A stretch of 64,000 nt of DNA from the NCBI GenBank assembly GCA_029216955.1, contig JANAVB010003400.1:16953451-17017450 (forward strand), given 5' to 3'. This DNA is from Iris pallida. Its lineage: Eukaryota; Streptophyta; Magnoliopsida; Asparagales; Iridaceae. The translations under genes were made by a program, and so were the position numbers. The notes beneath the pieces are model-generated. The model was not told the origin of the DNA, made no database searches, and saw nothing but the letters and a program-made list of their open reading frames with translations. Shown here one piece after another: positions 19,341 to 29,862 of this stretch (position 1 is the first letter of the stretch; every line of letters starts with the position of its first letter).

Positions 19341-19380
19341 TAAATAACGAATCCCCACTTAATAAATTGATAGAAGATTA

Positions 19381-19490
19381 TGAACGGACGAACCGTTTAG
19401 GAAATGATGAACGGATGAACCGTCGAATGAATGTAATAAATGAACGGATGAACCGTCAAGTATTAATGAATGTATGAATCATCGGATGAA
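19381..19490 (+). promoter_or_regulatory. GAACGGATGAACCGTC repeats upstream of W gene 3
   Basis: Three close copies of GAACGGAYGAACCGT and a decayed fourth. Each is a partial dyad (ACGG...CCGT), as for a dimeric binding site. They lie between the CAGAGGT array and the TATA box; Z has GAACG-type repeats in the same order. Confidence 0.5.
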
Positions 19491-19522
19491 TGTGACGCTT
19501 CATTATTTGAGGAACTTCTGCC

Positions 19523-19529
19523 TATAAAT
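19523..19529 (+). promoter_or_regulatory. TATA box of W antisense gene 3
   Basis: CCTATAAATATAGC lies about 50 bp upstream of the ATG at 19578, opposite in strand to W gag-pol. Confidence 0.65.
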
Positions 19530-19577
19530 ATAGCAGAAATCTAACAAGAACGAACGCTCCTTCTTTCAAACATAAAA

Positions 19578-19901
19578 ATGTCGTCTGAAGAAGTATCCAA
19601 GATGGCTGAAATCGTCATGAAGGTTCAGAAAGGCACAGAAGAACACCCTGTAGATCCAGTTCAATCCAAGAAGGCAGAAGCAGGCGAAGGTTCATCTGCA
19701 CCCAAGCCACCAAGGGACATTTTGGACTTCCTGCTCGAACCAGGAAAGACTGAAGAAGAAGAAGCCATGAGAATGGCCGCTTGCAAGTTCCTCGTGGGTT
19801 CCAGCAAGGAGGTCCTCGGTTCTTTTGCTGATCACGTCTTCGAGAAGGATAGCAGTGGCCCACGTCCAAATGTAGAAAAGGATGATAGTGATCTTCCTTA
19901 A
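19578..19901 (+). CDS. W antisense gene 3, small acidic protein conserved in Z
   Basis: 107 residues, intact, ending 86 bases from the end of the integrase ORF, tail to tail. The start follows a TATA box, with context AAAAATGTC. The N-terminal half is acidic and low in complexity. The C-terminal half has DILDFLLEPGKTEEEEAM, MAACKFLVGSS and a helical end. This aligns with Z's 34527-34237 gene (DILVKLVETGSTVEEEAL, KKAACELLVSS) at roughly 40 percent identity by eye over about 50 residues. Conservation between two diverged families, with the same position and promoter plan, argues for a real gene. No membrane segment or known catalytic motif. Function unknown; it could act on the element's own expression or packaging, but nothing seen proves that. 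Confidence 0.62.
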   Translation: MSSEEVSKMAEIVMKVQKGTEEHPVDPVQSKKAEAGEGSSAPKPPRDILDFLLEPGKTEEEEAMRMAACKFLVGSSKEVLGSFADHVFEKDSSGPRPNVEKDDSDLP

Positions 19902-19987
19902 TATTATGTATCATCATTTATGATTAAAATAAAATAAAAATTTTATTTCTAAACATGAAACTGTCTGATGATTACAAGCATTTACAT

Positions 19988-20842
19988 TTATACATGGTAC
20001 TTTTTAAGGAATTTGCCATTAATAGGCATCAAAACTTTTCGACCATCCAATTCTGAGAGTTGATAAGCTCCATTTGAGAAAACTCTGCTCACAATATAGG
20101 GTCCTTCCCACTTTGCATCAAATTTGCCCTTTCTCATATGAGTCATAGTCATAGGACGTCTGACTGTTAGAACAAGCTCTCCTTTTTGATACGATCGAAC
20201 TCTGACTTTCTTATTAAAAGCTCTTGAGATTCTAGCTTGATAGAATTCAATATTCTGTTGAGCAGATAATCGCTTTTCATCCAGAGCTTCTAATTCTTGA
20301 AGTCGAAGACGATCATTATTTTCAGCAGTGAGTTCATTAGCGATTGCTATCCTTAAAGAAGGAATTTGAATCTCTAATGGAAGAACAGCTTCGCAACCAT
20401 ACACCAAAGAGAAGGGTGTACATTTAGTAGCATTACGGACTGTAGTGCGATAAGACCACAAACATTCACCGAGCTTCTCACTCCAATTACGTTTGTTAGT
20501 AGAGACAAACTTCTTTAGGAGTTTGATGATAGTTTTGTTGAAAGCTTCTGCTAATCCGTTAGCTGCCGGATTATATGCAGTAGAAGCCACATTGTTGATC
20601 CGGTGATCGTCACAGAATCGAGTAAACTTTTGACTGACGAACTGTGGTCCGTTATCATGAATAATGCGTCGAGGAACACCAAATCTGTAGATAACGTGGT
20701 GCTTAATAAAGCTGATGACATTGGACGTCTTAACTTCAGACAAAGGAATGGCTTCGGCCCATTTGGAGAAGTAATCGGTTATTGCGAGAATAAACCGATG
20801 ACCCTTGGATAACGGCGGATTGATCGGGCCGATAATGTCCAT
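19988..20842 (-). pseudogene. W integrase catalytic core and C-terminal domain
   Basis: This open frame of 284 codons holds the DDE core: MDIIGP with the first D, IHDNGPQFVS with the second D, and NGLAEAFNKTI with the E. It then continues through WSYRT and YGCEAVLP to a C-terminal region with GELVLTVRRPM and KWEGPYIVSRVF. Integrase inserts the cDNA into the genome. The HHCC zinc-binding domain is missing because of the deletion at about 20868, which also puts this segment out of frame with RT. The three acidic residues are intact. The tract ends tail to tail with antisense gene 3. Confidence 0.85.
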
Positions 20843-21033
20843 GCCCCAAGCTTCGAAGGGCCATGATCTTCTGTATTACATGCTTGCCTAACATGTTCAA
20901 TGAAGAATTCTTCAAACGAAGAAGCCATAGATATAGCTGATCTATGATATGGAACCAGATCTTGATGGCGAACTTCATAAGTACCCCTTATCTGATTAAC
21001 AATGAGTTTAGAGTCTCCGTACGCCTCCAAATG
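20843..21033 (-). pseudogene. W second (aRNH-type) RNase H, C-terminal part, and deletion joint
   Basis: EAYGDSKLIVNQIRG and RHQDLVPYH continue the second RNase H in the same frame as the upstream ORF, but a TAA at 21034-21036 replaces a codon that is GAA in Z. After QACNTE near 20868 the sequence jumps to the start of the integrase core. Comparison with Z (32744 to 33283) shows that about 540 bp are missing: the RNase H tail, a linker and the integrase zinc finger. Confidence 0.8.
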
Positions 21034-24000
21034 TTAAATATTTAGATGTTTAGCGAGTTGAAGACCAATGAGTAATGCATTGTACTCAGCTACGTTGTTT
21101 GAACACGGCTGATCGAGAGAATAAGCTCTTTGGATAGCAAGACCTTCTGGCGATACAAGAACGATTCCAACTCCAGCGACAATATCACCATTAGGACCTA
21201 TCCTTGAAGCTCCATCAAAGAATAGACGCCAAGTAGGATCTTCTTCAGCAATTTGGTTTGAATCTAGGACTTTATCTGGAATTTCGTCATAGAGTTTTGA
21301 ATCTTCTGGAATTGAATGAGCAGCTAGAAAATCAGCTAAAGCTTGTCCTTTGACTGACTTCTGAGGAATATAATACATGTCATACTGAGCAAGTAGGATT
21401 CCCCAGTTAGCTAATCGAGAATTCAAAACACTGGGTTTCTTCATCATGATCCGTATAGGATTGATCCTGGAGATGACATGAATAGTCTGGCCAATGATAT
21501 AATGTCGTGTCTTTTGAACAGTGAACATCAAGGCTAGACATTCTTTTTCGACCGGTGAATATCGAGGTTCAGCTCCGGTCATAGTACGACTGAGATAGTA
21601 GATGGCTTGTTCATGACCATTTTGATTCTTTTGAGCGAGTAATGTACCCAATGAATGACTCATTGCTCGAGTATATAGGAGAAATGGAATTCCTGAAACG
21701 GGAGGTACCAATACTGGAGGGCTCATTAGATATTGTTTTATATCATCGAATGCTTTCTGACATTCATCATTCCAGACAAAAGAAATACCTTTCTTCATAA
21801 GTTTGTTGAATGGTCTGCAGCGTCCTGACAAATTAGAGATGAATCTCCTGATATAAGCGATCCTTCCTTGAAATTCTCGTAGCTCCTTTAAGGTGCGTGG
21901 AGGACGCATCTCTTGGATGGCTTTGATCTTCTCGGGATCCACGTGTATACCTTTAGAGGTAATGACGAAGCCGAGAAATTTACCACTAGAGACGCCTAAG
22001 AATGACTTAGTAGGGTTCATCTTTAATTGATGCTTACGCATTAGATCAAATATAGTCTTCAAATCTTGGATATGATCCTCCTTTTGTCGACTTTTGACTG
22101 CAATATCATCAACATAGCATTCGACTATTTTTCGCAAATGTTTACGGAATATAGTGCTCATAGCTCGTTGATAAGTTGCTCCTGCATTCTTGAGACCGAA
22201 TGGCATAATTGTATAACAGTATGTACCGATCGGCGTTCTGAAAGAAGTGTGCTTCTCGTCGTTTGGAAACATTTTAATCTGATTGTACCCAGAATATCCG
22301 TCCATGAATGACATCCGTTCAAATCCACAGGTATTATCAATCATGACATCAGTGATTGGTAGAGGGAATTCGTCTTTAGGGCATGCCGCATTGAGATCGT
22401 GGAAGTCTATGCATACTCTGATCTTGCCAGTCTTTTTAAGGACAGGAACTATGTTAGCCACCCAATCGGGATGTTGTTCCTCTCTAATAAACCCGGAGGT
22501 TATGAGTTTATTGACTTCAGCTTCAATTGCATCCATAATGTCTGGACGAAATCGTCGCTGTTGTTGTTTGACCGGTTTAGCATTCGGCAAGATATTGAGC
22601 TTGTGAGTTGCAATTTGTGGATCAAGTCCTGGCATATCTTCATAACTCCAAGCGAAGACATCGATGTAATCACGAATGAGTTTAATCATGTCTTGCTTAT
22701 CAGTTTCTGAAAGACTTTCACTGATGAATATTGGTTTGGGAGATCCCTCTTCACCAACACCTATTTGAACAAGTTTGTCTTCAGTCGGAGGTTCTTTTTG
22801 CTCGAAACGGAACTCCCATTGATTATCTAATCTTTGGGCCCATTGTTCTGATTCAGGTGAGATTTCAAACTCTTCTTCGTCTTCATCACTTTCTTCAGAA
22901 TGGTCAATGGAAACCATATTGGAAGACAGAAGGTTGCAGTAGAAGTCACCGATACTTGTATCGGAATCCCAAGAGGTAGTACTGGAAGAATCAGATCTCT
23001 TATCTTCGTCAGATTCGGGATCTTCATGAACAATATTGATAAAAGGAGTACGAGCAATATAGCCCAATCCGTATTTTGTCCTTCCATATTTCAGAGGAGG
23101 AATACGAACAGGCATTTTTCTTCCTTTTCCACTATTGAGGCCAGCCCTGAAGTCATAGCCCATATTTTTGATGATGTCTTTAGATTGCTGACTATAGCGA
23201 CGTAGTTGTAATCTTCCAGTATCATCATTTTTGTCATCATCTTCTAAATCAGAAGGACTTTGGGGCCCTTTGTAGAAGAATATTGGAATGTCTCCTGGCT
23301 TTCTGTTGGGAACTAGAAAGTATAAAGATTGTACAGGTTCTAGGGATACATCTGTATGAACAGTCTGTACAACCCCTATGGTTATTGTGTTCAAGTCATC
23401 TAACAAATGTAAATAACTATGAACATAATTACACACATCAGCGTACTGCAAAGATGGAGACTTTTCATTAAATGTAAAAGCAGCAATATTTACATTGGGA
23501 GAAGGCTGAGCCTTAGAGATTTTAGCCAAGTCAATGACTAAAGAGGAAGAAAAAGAATGAGAAGAAGCTTTGTTTTGATTAAGATCGATAACAAATGGCT
23601 CAGAAGAGGTGAGCTCCCTTGAAGCTTGAGATGGAAGAATAATCCGCCCTCCAACTGGAATTAGCAGAGTATCCTGTGAAGATACAGGAACTGTAGTACG
23701 TCCACTAATAGGAATGATCATTGTGTCTTGAGCAGACGACTGAGGTAACGGAGAGATCCGTCCACTCACCGGAATGATGAAAGAACCTTCTCCAGAGAAT
23801 TTGGGAGATTGTTGCTGAGTAATTCGACCTTTAACAGGAATTATTAAGGTCTCACTTTGTGAATCCTCTTTCTCCATAGCTTGTATGACCCTTGTATACT
23901 CTTCTTTGTACATTCGAGAATCATTGAAATAAGCTTCAACCCCATGGAAGGGATTTATGTCAGCAACTTCTTTTTGTACTCTTCCATTGCTATCAATGTA

Positions 24001-25257
24001 TTTAAAACACTGATGAAGAGTAGAAGGCACCACATTATTTTCATGAAGAAAGGGCCTCCCAAGAAGAAGATTGTAGGATCCCACGATCTCAATCACATAG
24101 AAAGTGACTTTGGATCTGAAATCGCCTATTTGAAGCTTCAGATGAATCTTTCCCAAAGACTCTCTTCGGCTTTGATTGAATCCCAGGATAGTAGTAACCG
24201 TCTTGGAGAGTTTGTGAAGAGGGATTTTTAGTTCATCCAATAGGCTCTTTGGCATGATGCTTATAGCAGACCCTGGATCAATAAGGATACGATCTATCTT
24301 CATCGTATCGATATAACCGGTGTAGTAGAGAGGCCGATTATGTCGATTATCCTCCAGTAGCATGTCGTCCTGTGTAAAGGTGATATTTGGGATAATCTCC
24401 AATACACTGTTGCAATGTAAGCAAGTGGCAGGTTCTGTATCTGGCTTCTTTAATTGTCCAAGACAAGAGTCTGCTTGAAGAAGTGCTTCACTTAACGTCT
24501 CCCGAGTTTCTTTAGAAAGACGTAGAAGTTCAAAGAGGGACATTCTAGCTGGAGTATTAGCAAGTTGAGCTAGAATATCGAAGTTATAAGGCTTCTGAAG
24601 TCCAAGAGGAGGGGACTTCTTGATTGGTTTATCAAACCGAGCCTGTTGTTTGCCTTTCTCAAAAGCCGTAGGCTTGGAAGGAGCAGGTTCAACCGGTGTA
24701 GTTGAAGGAACAGGTGCAGTGGATGATTCTTCTTCAGGAGGAACATTAGGAGCATCTTTATCAGCTGGAGGGATACCAAGAGTATCCTCAGGATTCTTGG
24801 AATAATCCTTTAGATAAGGTTTCCCTGTTCGAGTAGCACTAACAAGTGCTTCTTCTTTCTCTTTTGGCTCTGTGTCAGAGGTAGACCCAAGAGACGTCAT
24901 ATGACATGACTTAATTTTTCCAGCCTTCTTGGACTTTCGAGAAGTAGTCTTTTGAGGAGAAGGCGATTCAAAATCTGCCACTATATCAGGATGAATCCAC
25001 ATGATTTCTCCAGTTTCCAAAGTGATTGGCACTAATCCTTCAGATTGTGGAGGAGGAATATTCACTATCTCAAGAGTTGCCTTAGGAATAGGAACGATCC
25101 CACTTTCAAGGAGTTGAGGAGGGAAATCTCCGAATTGCATAGAGACGACGTTGGAGGTGACGGTCTTCTCTTTTGGAGTAAGGGAGATAGCTCCAGATTT
25201 AATCATTTCTTGGATCTTTTCTTTCAGTACATAACATGTACGAATTGTGTGACCCAA
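21034..25257 (-). pseudogene. W pol: protease, reverse transcriptase, RNase H, second RNase H
   Basis: An open frame of 1407 codons. It begins within the gag knuckle (GHTIRTCYVLKEK). Protease lies near residue 327 (LIDPGSAISIMP, then LLGRPFLHE). Next come a linker with four IIPVSGRI-like repeats (about 470-560) and a G-patch-like MGYDFRAGLNSGKGR to GLGY segment (about 700-740). RT covers about 910-1130, with FMDGYSGYNQI, MPFGLKNAGATYQ and YVDD at about 1048-1051. RNase H follows from about 1190; its usual first aspartate is replaced (LYTRAM), as known in the Tat lineage. A second, archaeal-like RNase H starts at about 1343 (FFDGASRIGPNG, NNVAEYNALLIG). It would copy RNA into cDNA. RT residues look intact, but the whole is inactivated by a TAA, a deletion and gag lesions. 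Confidence 0.9.
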
Positions 25258-28200
25258 TATTCTGTGATATGGGCAGTATTTGGGATGATCTGTCTTACCA
25301 GCTTCATCAGATTTCTTGATTTTAGGTAATTGTATTTTATTACCTTTCAGCAGACATTCAAAGATACCAAGGACATCGTCATCATCGAAAGAGTATTCTT
25401 CTTTGGGGCAAGGTGTTCTTTGAGTTGTTGAGTTGTAGAGGTAGGAGAAGTTTGAACAGTTGATGCATCTTTGCTCTGAAGATTAACTTCAAGAGTTTTT
25501 TTTCCTTTGCGAACATTGTTTTTATTGTTAGTACCTTGACCTGTTTCTTTAGGAGTCATCTGTACTCCTAAACCTTTGAAGGTTTCAGCACTAATTTCTG
25601 CAGCCTTGGCACTAACTATGAAAGAAGGCCAGTCTTGGAATTGGGTGGATCCTGTCCACATGCTGATGATTGGCAACAAGTTTAATTTGCATGTGTCGAC
25701 GGTGACAGCATCAGGAGTTCCAAGAGGCATCTTCAGAGCTTCTCTTCGAAACCGTTTAATGTACTCTTCTGTAGTTTTATTATTTTTTTGCTTGATTCTA
25801 ATAAGAGCAGACATAGTCATATCATTGAGCCCTTCATAGAACCGTTCAAGAAACATCTGTTTGAAACCGACAAATGAGGTAATGCTCCCATCTGGGAGAC
25901 TTCTATACTATTCATAAGCCGTTCCCTTGAGACATCCAATAAACACCCGAGTAAGGAGCGCGTCGCTTGGTTGCAATTGATCAGTCATCACTTCAAAGTG
26001 ATTAATAAACTGACTTGGACAAGTGGTTCTATCATAGAATAAGATAGTAGGAGGCTTGTATTTAGGAGGATACGATACTTGCTTCCATTCTATCGGATAA
26101 GGTTGCTTGATGCCTAACCTTTGTAAACCATCTTTCTGTTTGAATGCTTCGAATTGAGTTTTGAGATTCCTCAATTCTTCATTAACAACTCCGAAAGATT
26201 GTGGAGTTGTAGCTTGTAGAGAATAGTTGGGAGGAGGAACAGCATTATAAGCACTACCCCCAGCTCCAGAGAGACTAAGATTTGTTTGAGCTGGTCCAGG
26301 AGTATTGGATTGTACTGCTGGAGGAACTTGTACTGGACTTATATCAGTGTCAGTTGGTATGACATCTGGTATAGTCTGTCGATTTTGCATCTGAGCTGTC
26401 ATGAGTTCATACATTGATTTCATAGTATCAACCATAGACTTCATTTGCTGTTCCAAAGAAGCAATCCTTTGATCTTGAGGAGTCACCGAAGAGGAAGGTT
26501 CATTGTTCAATTTAGTATTCCCATCCACCATATATGTAGTGACTGTACGAGGGATTATTGATGAACTGGTAGATGTTGTTTGTTCTGAATCATTGCTTTG
26601 TGCATCAAAATCAATTATAGGAGAACTACCCCCAGTAGGAAGAGGTGGGAAGTTAGATTCTCCAAGGAATTCAGAATCATCTTCAGAGATCAAATTTCTT
26701 TGACTAGAAGCCAAGACTCTTGCTCTGGTATTTCTATATACTCCATCTGGACTATCAACTCTACCCCCAGTATCCCGAGAGGTCATGTTGACAGAAGCAA
26801 ACAAAGGCTCATCTTCATCAGGCATAGGTTCATACTGAATCCGATTGAAGACAGATTGTCGTTTTGTTTGACATCTGCATTGTATTGTAACTCTTGGCTG
26901 GAAGTCACATTCATGATCAACATGGTCATAAGCCATTGATTGACATTTGCATTGAATTATGACTCTTGGATAGAAGTCACATTCAGCATGGTCCTTTGAC
27001 ACAGAATTACTTCTTCTCTTCTGTTGAAGATATTCTTGTAAATCTGTTTGTGAAGATTGAGGAGTATATTTCCTGTTCTTGGGTCTTGATGGCTCTTGAT
27101 TATATAGAGAATGATTAATATGAGCCATATAGTTTCTTGCATACTCTGCATCTGGATCTCTTATCCTTGTTTCCAACTGGTATGGTTTCTTAACACCAGA
27201 AGTGTTATGTTTTGTTCTTAGATCAGTTGGAGGTAACACATTGGTTTTGGAAACATGGAGTTTTCCTTCCATTGACCTAGATATTTGCAGAGAAGGAAAT
27301 GTTGAACCACCCCCTTGATTAGGAGTTGGTAACAGACCATCTTTTATGGACAGATTCTGTGCCCAATTTGAAGAAGTCATAGAAAAAAACACTAAGGAAT
27401 GTTTCTTCTTAGACTCATTCAAGTTTTGAGACATAGAATGTCCAGAAGGAAGAGTAGTCAAAAGACCATCTTCTTTTCTTTGACTAACAAAATTGTCAGT
27501 CAAAGCTGTTCCTGAAGTAAAAACTACAGGAACAGAAGAAACAACTAAAGAGTTATTCCTTTTCGAAGGGACTTTGTGTGGAAGACCACCCCCAGTTCTA
27601 GTGGATCTTGGCAAAGAAGAAGAGATAGCTAAAGAGCTATTCTTCTTAGATAAAATACACGCTGAAACAGGCTTGGTTAAAGAACCAATGCTGTTAGCGT
27701 GACTTTTGACTTTGGAAGTACACGCTGGAACAGACTTGGCTAAGGAGCCAGTACTGTTAGCGTGATTGTTGATTTTAGAAATACATATTGGAACAGACTT
27801 GGCTAAGGAACCAGTGCTGTCAGCGTGACTTTTGGGTTTAAAATTGTACGCTGGAACAGATTTGGCTAGGGAGCCAGTACTGTCAGCGTGACTTTTAATT
27901 TTGGAAACACACACTGGAACAGATTTGGCTAAAGAGCCAGTACTGTCAGCGTGATTTTTGGATGTGAGATTGCACACTGAAACAGATTTGGCTAAAGAGC
28001 CAGTACTGTCAGCGTGACCTTTGATTGCTGTCATCTTCGAGCGCACAAGAGTGTGCGTGCTTGCAGTAGAGTTCTTGCCAGTGTTAGGAGTAGACACTAT
28101 GGCAGAGACTTCACCATTGGCTGCCAACTGATTCTTAGGGACATAGACAGAGTGTTCCTTCGACTTGGCAGTGATGATGGAGGCTATAGTGGGCTTACCA

Positions 28201-28304
28201 CTCTTAGCCCGCTGTATCTCTTCATAGGCAAGTTGATCGAATTTGATCGTCATCACCTTCTTCGTCGAGCCGATTGACGAAGTGTCGCATTGAGTTATTG
28301 CCAT
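25258..28304 (-). pseudogene. W gag
   Basis: The likely start is the Met at 28304 (MAITQCDT). The longer frame from 28355 would run through the primer site and LTR end. In order: a six-unit 21-residue repeat, a duplicated ECDF.PRV.IQC.CQ motif (about 26990-26860), a coiled-coil-like segment (QRIASLEQQMKSMVDTM, about 26440), and the gag core with KQPYPIEWK, DQLQPSDALLTRVF and KQMFLERF (26120-25840). A TAG at 25908-25910 stands where Z has TGG. A 1-base shift near 25425 moves the last 170 or so bases into another frame, which enters pol; Z is continuous there, so this is decay and not programmed frameshifting. Gag forms the particle. Confidence 0.85.
27645..28022 (-). repeat. Six 63-bp (21-residue) coding repeats in W gag
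   Basis: Six in-frame units of 21 codons with core HADSTGSLAKSVP. Each carries, on the + strand, AGCGTGAYTTTTG or a near match; the copy at 27696-27711 is identical over 16 bases to the LTR (17322-17337 and 29230-29245). Confidence 0.9.
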
Positions 28305-28324
28305 CTCAGAAGAGGAGATGGTTT

Positions 28325-28342
28325 TCCCCAGCAGTATCGCCA
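28325..28342 (-). promoter_or_regulatory. Primer-binding site of W
   Basis: On the minus strand TGGCGATACTGCTGGGGA, three bases inside the 5' LTR end. It differs from Z's site only at the sixth to eighth positions. Confidence 0.72.
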
Positions 28343-28345
28343 ATT

Positions 28346-29290
28346 TGTTTTTCATAAATAAATTCCTTTATTTATTGTGTATCTGGGAAAATTATCTAGA
28401 AGACGATCACTTTATCCCTTGGACTATGCGAAGAAGAAAAGCTCTCAAAATTTTGACAGTAGATAACTATGTATCTGTACAATGAATGAGAAAAAGAACT
28501 CTATTTATAGAGTCAAAAATAACTGTAAGGATAACTGACTTCACAGTCTATACCTAGTTAAAAATCACGCAGGATTTAACATACGCAAGACTGTGAGCAG
28601 TTACTGGACGTGGCCTGTAACTGTTGGACACATGGCGATCATGCATGAGTCGTGTGCAAGTTATAGGACACGCAGGCGAGAGATCAGTGGCATGGCTGCC
28701 ACGTACTCCAATTTGATGAAATCCACGCAGACTTGTTGAAGACGAAATCTACGCAAACTCGGTGTAGAAAGCTTCAAAATCCACGCAAACTTGGGGCAAG
28801 AAGCTTCAGGATCCACGCAGACTCGATACAAAAATGCTTCAAAATCCACGCAAACTTGAGGAAGAAAACTTCAGAATCCACGCACGTTTGAGATAAAGAT
28901 CTCACAAATACACGCAGACTTGAGATAGAACTGCCAGCTGTCTTGATTTGGCGTGCCTCGACTGACACAAAATCTCTGACAGTGATTACTTTTGTCAGTC
29001 GCATTAAATGACAAGAAGCTCTTTTGGTATGCCAACATGACGAAGGTTGAGTCTTGCTGAAGAAGATTTCAAAAATCATGCAATAGACGGCTGTGATCTC
29101 TCGAATTCTGTGCATACGTGGCATACGAAGAGACATTCTTCGACTGTCGTGCTGTCAGTCATAATTACTCTCTGACAAATGATGAGTTGTCTCCTCAGCG
29201 TGATTTGTAAATATTGTCCTGATCAACTGAGCGTGACTTTTGACTCTGTCCTGATCAACTCAGCGTGACTGTCATTTTTTAAGGCCTACA
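28346..29290 (-). repeat. W 5' LTR
   Basis: 945 bp, minus-strand TGTAGGCC to AAAAACA. It has a minus-strand TATA box (CTCTATAAATAG, about 28505). It lacks a 20-bp segment that is present in the 3' LTR. Confidence 0.9.
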
Positions 29291-29862
29291 ATAGTGTGAT
29301 GGAGTTGATGCCCAACATCACCTATACACAAGATGATATGCTGTTGGAAGATAATCGTCATGACCGACCTCTCTACTTCACAGGATATATTGATACTATG
29401 AAGGTTGATTCCATCTTGATTGACCCTGGGTCTGTGCTCAGCATCATGCCAAAGTCTTTACTAGATGCATTAAAGATTCCCGTACATAATCTTTCAACAA
29501 CCATCACGACAATCTTGGGATTTAATTCTGGAAGAAGTGAACCTTTAGAAAAGATTTGCCTGAAAGTTCAAATAGGCAATATTCGTACAAAGGTTACTTT
29601 CTATGTGATCGATAATCATGGCTCTTATAATGCCTTACTGGGAAGACCCTTTCTGCATGAGCATAACATTGTACCATCCACTCTACACCAATGCTTCAAA
29701 TATGTATACATCAATGGAGAAGTCCAGAAGGAAGTAGATGACCTAAATCCTTTCAGGGACATTGAAGCATATTGTACTGATTCTCGGATGTACAAGAAAG
29801 AGTTCATGAAGGTTGTATTAGTGATGGATAGTAAGGAAGATCAGAAGGATACTTCCTCATAA
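29291..29862 (+). pseudogene. Z protease segment
   Basis: The frame continues from 16146 across W. NITYTQDDMLLEDN leads to the retropepsin-like DPGSVLSIMPKSLL and to GSYNALLGRPFLHEHN, ending at a TAA at 29860. It aligns closely with W residues about 290-450. Retropepsin would cut the polyprotein. The aspartate motif is intact here although the polyprotein as a whole is not. Confidence 0.85.

Larger units (their letters stand above)
16147..29290 (-). mobile_element. Element W: Tat-lineage Ty3/gypsy retrotransposon inserted in Z in reverse
   Basis: In its own sense (minus strand) it runs 5' LTR 29290-28346, primer site, gag, protease, RT, RNase H, second RNase H, integrase, antisense genes, polypurine tract, 3' LTR 17384-16458 plus an extra partial LTR 16457-16147. 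Flanks TTAGT (16142-16146) and ATAGT (29291-29295) are a target duplication with one mismatch, and Z's reading continues across it. Protein similarity to Z is strong but the DNA differs, so they are different families of one lineage. Gag-pol is broken by two stops, one frameshift and one deletion. Confidence 0.92.

Noticed and set aside
25347..25430. Programmed frameshift between gag and pol of W
   Set aside because: Z reads through the same place in one frame, so the W shift is better explained as a later indel.
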